Assembly: GCA_019055375.1 (NCBI GenBank) | Contig: JAHQIW010000241.1 | Coordinates: 124,001-188,000, forward strand | Reading direction: 5' to 3' | From: Parelaphostrongylus tenuis | Taxonomy: Eukaryota > Nematoda > Chromadorea > Rhabditida > Metastrongylidae | Length of the DNA: 64,000 nt | Shown: positions 47,212 to 56,019 of the stretch, piece after piece | Layout: each line of letters opens with the position of its first letter | Position numbering within the stretch: the stretch's first letter is position 1 | Position numbers and translations under genes: made by a program | The notes under the pieces: generated by a model | Seen by the model: the letters and a program-made list of their open reading frames with translations, nothing else | Database searches by the model: none | Told to the model about the DNA's origin: nothing

Positions 47212-47497
47212 TGAAAATGATAGGAAAAGCTTAGAAAACTAATCTTTATTTAGAGCTTCACGAGGTTGGTATCTTTTTCCCCAATCGATTGTTCATCTTT
47301 CCGGGAACAACCTGAGGTAGTCCCTAGATTAGATGGTAAGGCTCTGAAGAAGGCGTGTTCGCCGAAACGTCAGCCACAAGCAAACGCGAAAACCCATCGA
47401 CCGGAAAGAAGAACAATCGATTGGGGAAAAAGATACCAACCTCGTGAAGCTCTAAATAAAGATTAGTTTTCTAAGCTTTTCTTATCATTTTCAAACA
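47212..47497. mobile_element. Foldback MITE carrying a hammerhead-like motif
   Basis: Two arms of about 85 bp (47,212-47,297 and 47,411-47,497) are almost perfect inverted repeats: TTTGAAAATGATA...CCCCAATCGATTGTTC and its complement, with one mismatch noticed. Between them is a 110-bp loop with a hammerhead-like core (47,340-47,375). It has no coding capacity, and no target duplication was resolved. The foldback form is MITE-like, but the ribozyme suggests derivation from a retroelement, perhaps two terminal repeats of a Penelope-like element joined head to head. Confidence 0.8.
47340..47375 (+). ncRNA. Minimal hammerhead-ribozyme motif (copy 3, best)
   Basis: Stem I GGCT/AGCC (four pairs), core CTGAAGA at 47,344-47,350, stem II GGCG/CGCC closed by TGTT, core GAAAC, cleavage triplet GTC. 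Helix III is only A-C/G-U with no loop, so cleavage would need a dimer, as proposed for minimal hammerheads of metazoan Penelope-like elements. All invariant core bases are present. Confidence 0.7.
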
Positions 47498-47499
47498 TT

Positions 47500-48105
47500 C
47501 TAATGTTATATCATTCGTCGACGCTATTTCCATCAATGTAATACTCGCGGTGCTCGAAATGAATTTTATGACATGCGCTTTTTCAACCATTTATTATTGT
47601 TATCTAAATCGGTTTTTTTTTCCGGAAGTTGGTAAGACTCTTTGAGACACGAGGTTTCAACAACGCTTTCAAACTTCTTAGAAAATAGCTTCGTCTTGAA
47701 TTTGCGACATAAGTAGTCCAATAGTGTAAAGTTTGAAATTTTCCCGCCTGTCTACATCTGCGCATTTCTTTCCGTGGTTGGAGTTGTCTCAACGCATAGC
47801 AGGGAAGAAGCTAACCTATCAAAATTACTCCTTCGTTCATTCTTATACTGATACAACACAGTGGACACGATACCAAATCTAATACTTCCTCAAGTAAGAG
47901 AGCGACAATGTGCCCACTGATTATGTTCTATAATCTAATTCATTCCATTCGATTGCATAAACAGTGGGTAGAATGCGAGATAAGTATTAATAATCTTGTA
48001 TTTTATTGATTTCAGCATTGAAATAACGTTTTTTTAATCAATTCCGATAACTTTGTTGAATCCCTTCATTTGATTTTGGTCTGGAATGTGTTTTATTTAC
48101 TTCTC
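47500..48105. other. Unassigned; partly duplicated near 62.2 kb
   Basis: CCATTCGATTGCATA at 47,944 recurs at 62,253, and downstream 49,930-50,160 continues the same similarity to 62,310-62,540. This marks a duplicated block interrupted here by the transposon and ribozyme repeat at 48.1-49.8 kb. The minus-strand 62-codon ORF (47,604-47,792) is not supported. Confidence 0.4.
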
Positions 48106-48109
48106 TATT

Positions 48110-49150
48110 CTCAGTTGTGCTCATGTTATGGATCGTGAAAATGGAGTATCGCAGTAGTTGAGCTGCCCGGTACGGGATTGAAAGCGGCCGACCTTGCTAA
48201 AATAACTGTTTGAACCAAGTTTTACAGAGCAGTGGAACATTTCAAAGAGACTGGAGGGATAGAAGACCATCCTTGAGAAAGTTGTCTAACCATTCTATCT
48301 GCTTCCGAAAACATTCAGGAGATCCGTTGTCACATTCTATGAAATCCACAGCGGTCGATGGCAAAGTGGCAAAGAAGCTTGGGATCAGCAAGGGGAGCGG
48401 CCGAAACACTGTCGAAAATAAGCTTAAGCTGCGCAGCTACAGGATTGGTTGAGTTCTTCTTTTGGACAAAAAGATGAAAAAACCTGCTTTCAAAGGCTTG
48501 CCGAATGATTCGCTTGATAGCTGAGACCCCTTTGGCAAAGGTGCTTTTTACGAATGAGGAGATATTTACGATAGAATCGCTCTACAGTCGCCAGAATGTG
48601 CGTCACCTTTTCAAGAAAAGCTAGCAGAAGTCCGCAGTAGCAAACGACCATGGACCGCTTTTATTTTCCGGTCTGTATGATGTTCTGGGTCGACATTTGC
48701 GCCGCCGAGAAGATACCGCTGGTCTTCAATAAACAGAAACGTCGAATTTAACGCTGTCAGCTATCAGCAGCAAGTTTTATGGGGGCGTATTGGAGCCTTG
48801 GTAGTACTCAACACTTTAGCCCGATACATTTGCGCTTTTCCAGGAGTGGGCTCTTGCGTATTCGCCCCGCTCAACGATTGTCGTATATCAAGAGCAGTTA
48901 CTATGCCATGAGACAAGGACATTTGGCTGTCAAACTCGCCGGATCTCAACCAATGTTAACTCCCGTGCTCTATACTCGAGGAAAAAGTCTCGGGCACTAG
49001 CTATACTGCCATAGACGAGCTTAAAACGACTATGGCACATGTTTGAAATAGAATCACGGTGGGAACATGTGCGAACATTGTTGGAAATTTTTGCAAGCGA
49101 ATTCGTGAAAGTATGAAAGCCAAAGGAGGCAATTTTGAGACAGTATGCTG
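48110..49150 (+). mobile_element. Mariner/Tc1-superfamily transposase relic
   Basis: Starting at ATG 48,127 (MDRENGVS), a transposase is readable across several frames: YRAVEHFKETGGIEDHP (48,225 region, helix-turn-helix hinge), VAKKLGISKGSGRNTV, KVLFTNEEIFTIESLYSRQN (first catalytic block; the usual D is N), SPDLN near 48,946 (third block), YTAIDELKTTMAHV and FCKRIRESMKAKGGNFE (C-terminus). Stops and indels make it dead. The family is a Tc1/mariner type common in nematodes and arthropods. The 3' side is directly abutted by a ribozyme repeat, with no TIR found. Confidence 0.85.
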
Positions 49151-49252
49151 TTCGTTTTAAGTGTTTTCTTATGACTACGCTCAAATCACAATATACCCAA
49201 TGATAATCATTTGAGCCAACATGTCATGTGGACTGTTATGGGCATTTGTACG

Positions 49253-49296
49253 GCCCGATACACATGTTACGGCCTTGACAGCTTCGTCAGTCGTGC
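49253..49296 (-). ncRNA. Hammerhead motif, pair 3 left (degraded)
   Basis: The minus strand keeps CTGACGA and the 3' GTGTATCGGGC, but stem II (AGCTGTCAAGGC) and the second core (GTAAC) have decayed. Confidence 0.5.
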
Positions 49297-49656
49297 AAGC
49301 CCTTTTTTTCGCCTTTATTCAATCCTCTCGGGCGTGCTCCAGTTTCTCAGTGATGTACGATATACACGTGCCGTCAAGCGAAATATCTCACTGGATCGGC
49401 AGTGTTAACAGGCCACCTGTCCATGCTGGTTCAAATAATAATTATCGGATCTATTGAAATTCGAGCGTGGTTTTGAGAAAACACTCGAAACGAACGGTAT
49501 AATATTCCAAAAATACCAGCCAGGAGCTATCGAATGTGCAACACTGCCGATAAACTTATTTATTTCACTTGGCAGCAGGTGTAAATCGTACTTTCTCGCC
49601 TTTCCTATGTGGGAGGATAGAACAGCCCCGAGAGACTGGCTGAAGACGAAGTGCTT

Positions 49657-49700
49657 GCCTGACTGAAGAGGGTGCCAAAGCCGAAACGCATGTATCGGGC
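49657..49700 (+). ncRNA. Hammerhead motif, pair 3 right
   Basis: GCCTGA, CTGAAGA, a stem II with GG/CC, GAAACGCATGTA and TCGGGC. Stem I still pairs with one G-U wobble. The core is intact. Confidence 0.65.
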
Positions 49701-49769
49701 TGTACAAGTGCCCATTACAGACCACATAACATGCAGCCTCAAGAAATAATTCTCAGCAGTTTTAAGAGC

Positions 49770-51050
49770 TGGGTATAATATTTTTGTCGTAGTTGATTGT
49801 CTGATAAACTTGATTATTCTTCCAATTGAATAGGGTATTTATTATGCTATATTTTTTTCATCTGTGAAATATCTGAAAAAACTGTAACAACTTTTCTCGC
49901 CACTGAGTAATCGACAACTGAGAAAATTTTTGAAAGCTCGGAGTTCCATTTCTAGCTTCATATGTTTCTATCAAACAGAAACATATGCAATGGCTTTATA
50001 TGTAAACTTATAACTGTGACATATCTCGTAATAGATCACTAATGCATTCGAAAAAATGGATTGGAGTTGTGATGCGAATTGGATTTGTAGTTATAACTAG
50101 CAATGTGAAGTAGATGCTTTTGAAACGACTGAAAACGGTGGCCAAAATGGAATCATGGAATGAAAGTGATATTCATAGATGAAGTCTTGAAACAACGATA
50201 CTCTCAAGTAAATAATTGGCTCCCATCACGCCAACAGAAAAGTAACAGCTCAAGATTTCATATCTTATTAGAGTGTTCATGAGGCAGTAGACATGGAAAT
50301 AGAAAACTGAAGAGCACAAAACGATAGAACAAAGTTTGTTCTGCAATAACAAAATAAGAAACTCAGAAATCACTACAAAATGCAGTAAAAAAAACTCTTT
50401 AATAAATGACGGAAATACGAGTAAAAGTACGTCGAGTGTGAGTCTCACGACTTCCAATTATACTGCTAATCTGCATTAAGAAATTCTTGAAACAAGTACA
50501 CCATGAGAACACTTGTTATTTAAGCTATTGAATTATTACTAAAATTTCAGGATGCCAAAAGATTGAAACAGGGTGCAGTGACGAAAAAATGTTAAAAATT
50601 GTATTTCCTTCTCTTTAATTAAAACTTGCACTAGTATTATCATGCTTTAATTTTCAAGTGTTTCTAAATTAAAGAAAAGAGCAGTTCACAACAGATTTTA
50701 CATTTGTTTACTCATGCCAAGGTTTAGAGAAAATCGGACTTTTGAAAGACTGTATGATTTGTGATATTCTTCGCATAACGATAATGACGTGTTTGATATG
50801 GGTGGGTAGCCTCTTTTCCTGCTAAAGCTGCACGATACCTGTTACCCTGTGTTCAAGCGGGTAGAATATCCAAATCAAAGAGTGGCAAATATAACTAAGT
50901 GCCCTTTGTCCTCTTTATCCTCTCTACTAGATCCTTTATACCACTGCTAGCTTCAAAACTATTGTTTCCTGCTGTTTAGTTGTAGTGGTATTTCGTGCTG
51001 AGGTTCTGAACTCAATAACACTTCTTCATAATTTGGTCGACACCGGAAAG
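49770..51050. other. Unassigned; duplicated block and RTE trace
   Basis: 49,920-50,160 is similar to 62,330-62,540 (GATGCGAATTGGATTTGTAG versus GATGCGAACTGGATTTTTAG). A 94-codon minus ORF (50,173-50,457) is strongly hydrophobic and could be a receptor exon, but has no paralogue here. 50,880-51,000 weakly recalls the RTE minus strand (GTCCTCTTTATCCTCTCTAC). Confidence 0.35.
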
Positions 51051-51069
51051 TTAGCCTGAAAATTCGTCC

Positions 51070-51104
51070 GGCCAACTTTCGACCTTTTCGTCTTCATCAC
51101 AGCC
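51070..51104 (-). ncRNA. Minimal hammerhead-like motif (copy 4)
   Basis: The minus strand reads stem I GGCT, core GTGATGA (first C changed to G), stem II GAC/GTC around GAAAAG, core GAAAG, GTT and stem I GGCC. It shares AGACGAAA and following sequence (GCCGGACGAATTTT versus GCCCGAAAAGATTTT) with the 20,854 motif, so the two are copies of one element. Probably inactive. Confidence 0.45.
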
Positions 51105-51529
51105 GATGATCAAGTCGATTTTTCACAGTCGTTCGTCCTATTTGCGGACCTCGTCTCCGTTGTCATTCAAGTCACACCATTTTTCGGTTGAGCAGCGATC
51201 TCACTCTTGGCAGCCTCACAAACAGAACGGTTATTAGTGACACTGGCTGCCACTTGACAATATTTTATTTTCAGCGGTCAATCCATCCTACTGTAGTCAA
51301 TGTCAACTAGCACAGAGTTGAATCATGCGTTGAAGGGCGATACTTTATAGGGAAGTACAGGGAAGACCACCATCATTGACATTACTAATATTGAGCGGTG
51401 AGAGGCTGCCTGAGATTGTGATGACTAAAATGACCACTCACAAATTTTGAAGCCCACTAATAGCAATGAACGTGCGGGGCCCGTCATTAGATGATCTCAT
51501 TGAGGTGTTATGCAAGTGCAAGAGGAATG

Positions 51530-52340
51530 CTCTCTAATCCCCATTGATCAGAAATGCTACTGACTTAGTTGGAGCATCATTACTTGCAGAAGCTCTGGAC
51601 ATTGAACTTAACAATATAGGAGAAAATCGACGACCGAAATTACACCGTCTTCGCTTTGCTGATGCAACCATTTTCAGAAGCAGAGCATCAATGAGTGAGA
51701 ACGAATGTTGTTGAGTTCATTATTGTGGAATGATTGGCTTTGATGGCACCTCCCAAAGCGATGTTCCCTCTAAAACGGATTGCTTTGATATGCTCCACTC
51801 ACCGTGATGGAGGTGAACATCTCGAAATTTCGAAAGCTATGACTAACATTTATATGAGTGAGGAAATCAGTGTGATAAGCGTGTTAGCGTAAAAGTCAAG
51901 CACGAGAAAGTGAATGGCTAAGGAATTGTTGTGAACTGTGAAGGTGTAATAAACAAAATGCGGAACACTTGCGCCCCATCTGTACGCCCGTTTTTCGAAT
52001 CAGGTCTCCTCTCTACCTTAACATGTGAAGAAAAAGCCTAAGCACTACCCAATCAAGAGAGAGGACAGTGAGCATTACTGAACGCATAACTGCTAACTTC
52101 GTAGGTGGAAGAAACGTCTAAAGTTTCAACCTGTGTGGACGATCTAACTGAAAGACTCCGCTATGCACACCTCTTTATCGAATTCACATCCTTCAAGCAT
52201 GTGATGTGCTTCTACGACAATAGATTAATGAAAGCCTCTACTTTCGTGATTCCTTGCGACATCAGACGTCAATTTCCAAAGAAAGAAGAGCCGACTGGGC
52301 CACTCTCAAGAGAATGGAATTTGGCTCGATTTGCTCAATA
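51530..52340 (+). mobile_element. RTE-type RT 3' fragment, plus strand
   Basis: Decayed coding sequence: LHRLRFADATIF near 51,640 (catalytic box FADD changed to FADA), STHRDGGEHLEISKAMTNIY near 51,810 (YLGR-side block) and an open stretch 52,105-52,341 with HVMCFYDNRLMKAS and VIPCDIRRQF, equivalent to HVMRFNDNRWTRA and WIPRDVKR of the RTE tail. The second catalytic Asp is lost. It belongs to a lineage other than the main family, possibly the one at 46,100-46,690. Confidence 0.7.
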
Positions 52341-52344
52341 ATTA

Positions 52345-52555
52345 TCGTGACAATGGGTGGTAATAGTGGCAGTCAAAATCATTCTTGCTTTAATTTCACT
52401 GGTTTAATGGTAGAATATGATTACATGAAGAAGTCGACTACACAACATGACATGACAGGCTCGATACGTACTGTGAGAGAATGTCTGTGGCTCCTTTGTT
52501 TTCGGTTGTTACTAGGTAGTGAGGTGAGACATAAAATGCCATAGAAGAGTGCTGA
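52345..52555. other. Unassigned
   Basis: No recognised content. The overlapping 96-codon ORF ends here and its later part has no domain. Confidence 0.3.
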
Positions 52556-52559
52556 AACA

Positions 52560-52690
52560 CTAATGTGATTTAAAATCTGAGGTGAACTTCAAACTCATAA
52601 TTTTCCTTTCCCTAAGTTAATGTGCTACCCGCTGCGCTACTGCGACACTTGTTCTGCCTCTGCGAAAAAAAATAGCCGAGAGAACCGAGA
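52560..52690 (-). repeat. tRNA-like repeat, paralogue of 33,005-33,110
   Basis: The minus strand reads GCAGTAGCGCAGCGGGTAGC (strong box A), then about 40 bp later GTTTGAAGTTCACCTCAG (box B zone). It has D-arm-like pairing but no full cloverleaf. It is a SINE head or part of the duplicated flank. Confidence 0.5.
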
Positions 52691-52759
52691 GAATGGTAAA
52701 GAAATGTTCCTGATCGCGTGGTGGACAATATGTGAGCACTAAAACATGGTAACTGTGGG

Positions 52760-53655
52760 TTTAATGCTTTTCATGCACTGAGTTTTGTTAGTACCTCCGC
52801 AACTTTGTAGCTATAAAACACCTCCATGTCCTGACAATGGCTTTGGTATATTAGTTTACAGCGACAACAACAAGATAATAACACTGTTTGTGATGTCCAC
52901 GATCACTTCTATCACTGAGCATGGCTCAATATCATGGCTGTTATAATGTTTCATCTTCAAATCTATATTGTTCTCAACTTATGAATGCTTTGGCTATAGC
53001 AGATCTATCGTTCATTGCCTGAAAACAAGTACTGCCGTGTTTGAATAGCGGACAAGTTCTAGCTATTTTGTGAACACCACATTCCAATATTTTCACTGCT
53101 TTTTTCGCAGTGTTACTATGTTACAGGAATGATGGTGGCGTATATAAGCTCTGGTGGTGCACTTGTAGCGCACGTCCCCAGTATGGATGAAACGCGGGTT
53201 CGACTCCCGTCCGAGGCCGTATTTTTGCTCACCACTCAGTTCTAAGGTATATTTGCGAACACCGTAGGATCGATGATTTTTGCATATGTTCGAGCACCGT
53301 AAAATCAATGGCGGCCGTATATATGTTTGAGCTGAATTTTCGAGGCACTAAAAAAAATCTATTCCTCGAAATTTTTGACGCAAGATCGCCTTGTGCTCAC
53401 ATTGTTCATAATTCAGGAACACTACCCTTCTCTACTGGACGAAATTTCGCTATCTTTCTAGAACAGCGGCTTGTGAATTTCTGCAGCTGCACATTGGGAA
53501 CCTCATTTTCTGAAGCTTACCTTCATCATCTCATAAAAGTCATAGAGCCTCCTCGATTTGCCATTTATAGTAATTTCATGTGTAATTTTGACTTCAAAAA
53601 ACGACAATAATGACCATTACTGCCTATCGAAATTTTTTCGACTTTGAAGAGACTC
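52760..53655. repeat. Duplicated 3' flank of chemoreceptor locus (copy C)
   Basis: Collinear with 33,800-34,450 and partly with 2,870-3,330. It ends at about 53,655 exactly where the palindrome's left arm begins. The receptor's last exons, which should follow, are missing. Confidence 0.65.
53149..53222 (+). repeat. tRNA-like sequence (pseudo-tRNA or SINE head)
   Basis: T-arm GCGGGTTCGACTCCCGT is excellent, with the GGTTCGACTCC box B. A D-arm GTGC/GCAC and a partly paired acceptor stem (GCTCTGG with CCGAGGC) are present. The anticodon loop CCAGTAT would give AGU but lacks the invariant U33, and the arms overlap by one base. I judge it a tRNA-derived repeat rather than a working tRNA. It is absent from copy B of the flank, so it inserted after duplication. 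Confidence 0.55.
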
Positions 53656-54299
53656 AGTAACTTTTGAACTAACATAAGATTTACCATGTATGATCAGATG
53701 AAATTCTTTTTATTCGACCATTTTTACGGTCTTATGATTGCACAAATATATTCACTGATATTGAGCGAAGTGTAAAATACCAACGCCGGTTCTGCAATCA
53801 CTCCAAAAACTTTAATAATCAAAATTTTTTGAAAATGTTTTGTTGTGAGGATGAAAAGGAAAGAGCTGATTGTTGACCTAGCACTTTGCTTTTTGATAAT
53901 GAGAATAATGTCTTTCAAAAGAATCACACTAAGCTACTTAACGAAACACTTATATGACGTCTGAAATAGCTCTAAATGGCAGTAGTCCACGTTGATACTT
54001 TCTTTTTTCGTCCACTTGCAAAAGTCAACTGCTGTCGCGATTTTATGGTGTAATTTTGGTTGCGATCGATAGATGTGTCATGTCTCTCTTTCTTGACACT
54101 TGGAACATGATCATGGAGTAGTTCTAAAGCATCTAAAACCTTCACCTTCAGAGGTTATGACAATCTTGGTACCATAGTTTATGTCTTCAACTTTGCAGGA
54201 ACGACCAACAGTAGTGCTGAACTAGAAATGTAGTCAGATCAATACAACTACAATTTTACTTACAACGATTGGAAGTGGGAAGATATGGAAAAGGTTTAG

Positions 54300-54763
54300 A
54301 TCCTCAGCCTGGCGGCGCTGTCCTGCGAACGGACTGTGGCGACGGTTCGCTCCAAGAAATACGAGAGCGACGGAATCGCCCTGAGTCTGCTTCTCGTTTT
54401 GCTTACGGCAAGTCAAAGAATTTCTTAGTATCCATACGAAAACGCCAATCTATATAAGACTACTTCGAGGAATATAAAGAGACAAATGTTCACGCTAAGG
54501 CCATCTTCAAACAATCCATTAAGAAAATCATTGATATCGATTTATTGATTGACAATTTTAACACAGATTATTGGCGCTGTTCTGGAGCTACGCTATGCGT
54601 TTGAGATGCGTGATTTCGGAAAAAGAGTCTGGTCGGCGATTTTCATACCTCCGGACGCTGTGAAAAGATTCAATCAAGTCGCCATGCTTAACATCACCAT
54701 TAGCTTCGTCTGTATGGTCACATTTTATGCCTTGTCTCGATTCAACAGAAAGCAATGCGCAAC
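54300..54763 (+). pseudogene. Chemoreceptor exons copied into the left palindrome arm
   Basis: An inverted duplicate of the locus C exons. Exon 54,300-54,408 follows a TTTAG acceptor and encodes ILSLAALSCERTVATVRSKK. Exon 54,567-54,763 (197 bp) follows ACACAG and encodes IIGAVLELRYAFEMRDFGKR and, further on, MLNITISFVCMVTFYALSRF before a GTGAGC donor. The apparent in-frame stop just upstream (TAG at 54,297) is the splice acceptor, not a nonsense mutation. With no upstream or downstream exons in this orientation, the copy cannot be a gene. Confidence 0.75.
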
Positions 54764-55218
54764 GTGAGCTTTAATTGGACGGTAGCAGCTTTTTATCTGA
54801 TGTTTATATAATTTGCTACCACATGATGATTTTGAAGGTAGTCATGCAAGCACTTTCTGCTAATGTTTTTCGTATCTTGTTGATATACCATATGAAGAAA
54901 CGGCCTTTGCTTGCCGTTTGCCTTTATGTTGCCCAATCACTGAGCTGGGATTTATCCGATTGATATAATGATTTTTTTTGCTGCTAGCAGCTTGTGACGA
55001 TTGAAGTCTCGCATAGAGATTAATATTATAGAGATTATAATACAACCTCACACTTAGGTAATTAATCCTCTATCTAAATAACAATATTATTGACACCACA
55101 AACAGTAACAACAATAACGGCCAAGAGGGTAATATGTGACATAAACGAGTGATATGCCTGATAATCATTATTTGAGCCACGCATGTCAGTGGTCTGTTAA
55201 TGAGGGCTGACTTATAGA

Positions 55219-55261
55219 GCCCGATACACGTGTTTCGATCTTGCGATCTCGTCAGTCGGGC
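55219..55261 (-). ncRNA. Hammerhead ribozyme (array, left outer)
   Basis: Mirror of 55,977-56,019, with all core elements intact. Confidence 0.85.
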
Positions 55262-55535
55262 AGTTACCCGTTCTCGTCTTTTGCTAATCTCTGTGGGTGC
55301 TCCAGTCCCCACAATAAGAGTTAGCGACGACGTATGTTTTACACTCTGTGTTCAGTGAAGAACTCACCAAACACAGAGTTTTTTACACTCGAATGCTCGT
55401 GGCTAGTATATTTAATATAACATATCCTTCATTTCGAGTGTTTTCTTAAGACCACAGCTCAAATTACAATATGCCTGATAATCATTATTTAACCACGCAT
55501 GTCAGTGGTCTGTTAATGAGGGGCTGACTTATAGA

Positions 55536-55579
55536 GCCCGATACACGTGTTTTCGATCTTGCGATCTCGTCAGTCGGGC
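55536..55579 (-). ncRNA. Hammerhead ribozyme (array, left inner)
   Basis: As the other array copies, but with one extra A in the GAAA core (GAAAAC), the only difference from its mirror at 55,660-55,702. Confidence 0.8.
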
Positions 55580-55659
55580 AGTTACCCGTTCTCGTCTTTT
55601 GCTCTTATTGTGGGGACTGGAGCCCCACAGAGATTAGCAAAAGACGAGAACGGGTAACT

Positions 55660-55702
55660 GCCCGACTGACGAGATCGCAAGATCGAAACACGTGTATCGG
55701 GC
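55660..55702 (+). ncRNA. Hammerhead ribozyme (array, right inner; reference)
   Basis: Stem I GCCCGA pairs with TCGGGC (six pairs). Core CTGACGA is 55,666-55,672. Stem II is GATC/GATC with a GCAA tetraloop, 55,673-55,684. Core GAAA begins at 55,685. Helix III is ACAC/GTGT with no loop, ending in the GUA cleavage triplet at 55,694-55,696. All invariant bases of a type I hammerhead are present. The self-complementary helix III cannot close within one molecule, so a double-hammerhead dimer or a concatemer is expected. Upstream CGGG can pair with the CCCG of stem I, an alternative hairpin that could regulate folding. Confidence 0.88.
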
Positions 55703-55976
55703 TCTATAAGTCAGCCCTCATTAACAGACCACTGACATGCGTGGCTCAAATAATGATTATCAGGCATATTGTAATTTGAGCTGTGGTCTTAAGAAAACAC
55801 TCGAAATGAAGGATATGTTATATTAAATATACTAGCCACGAGCATTCGAGTGTAAAAAACTCTGTGTTTGGTGAGTTCTTCACTGAACACAGAGTGTAAA
55901 ACATACGTCGTCGCTAACTCTTATTGTGGGGACTGGAGCACCCACAGAGATTAGCAAAAGACGAGAACGGGTAACT

Positions 55977-56019
55977 GCCCGACTGACGAGATCGCAAGAT
56001 CGAAACACGTGTATCGGGC
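55977..56019 (+). ncRNA. Hammerhead ribozyme (array, right outer)
   Basis: Identical in sequence to 55,660-55,702 and exactly 317 bp downstream, so the intervening monomer is bounded by two intact ribozymes and could be cut out as a 317-nt RNA. Confidence 0.88.

Larger units (their letters stand above)
49147..49760. repeat. Hammerhead repeat, inverted pair 3
   Basis: The minus half starts inside a unit (TTTTAAGTGTTTTCTTATGA), passes the unit junction (CAATATACCCAATGATAATC) and runs to about 49,410. The plus half is 49,430-49,760, with GTGGTTTTGAGAAAACACTC, ACCAGCCAGGAGCTATCGAA and CCACATAACATGCAGCCTCA. It sits against the transposase relic. Confidence 0.75.

Noticed and set aside
53149..53222. 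Functional tRNA-Thr gene
   Set aside because: T-arm and box B are excellent, but U33 is replaced, arms overlap by a base and the acceptor has a mismatch, so a tRNA-derived repeat is more likely.
53724..53927. Hydrophobic 67-codon ORF in the palindrome arm
   Set aside because: It is antisense to the receptor exons of the right arm, lies in the intron, and the mirror copy is broken by indels.
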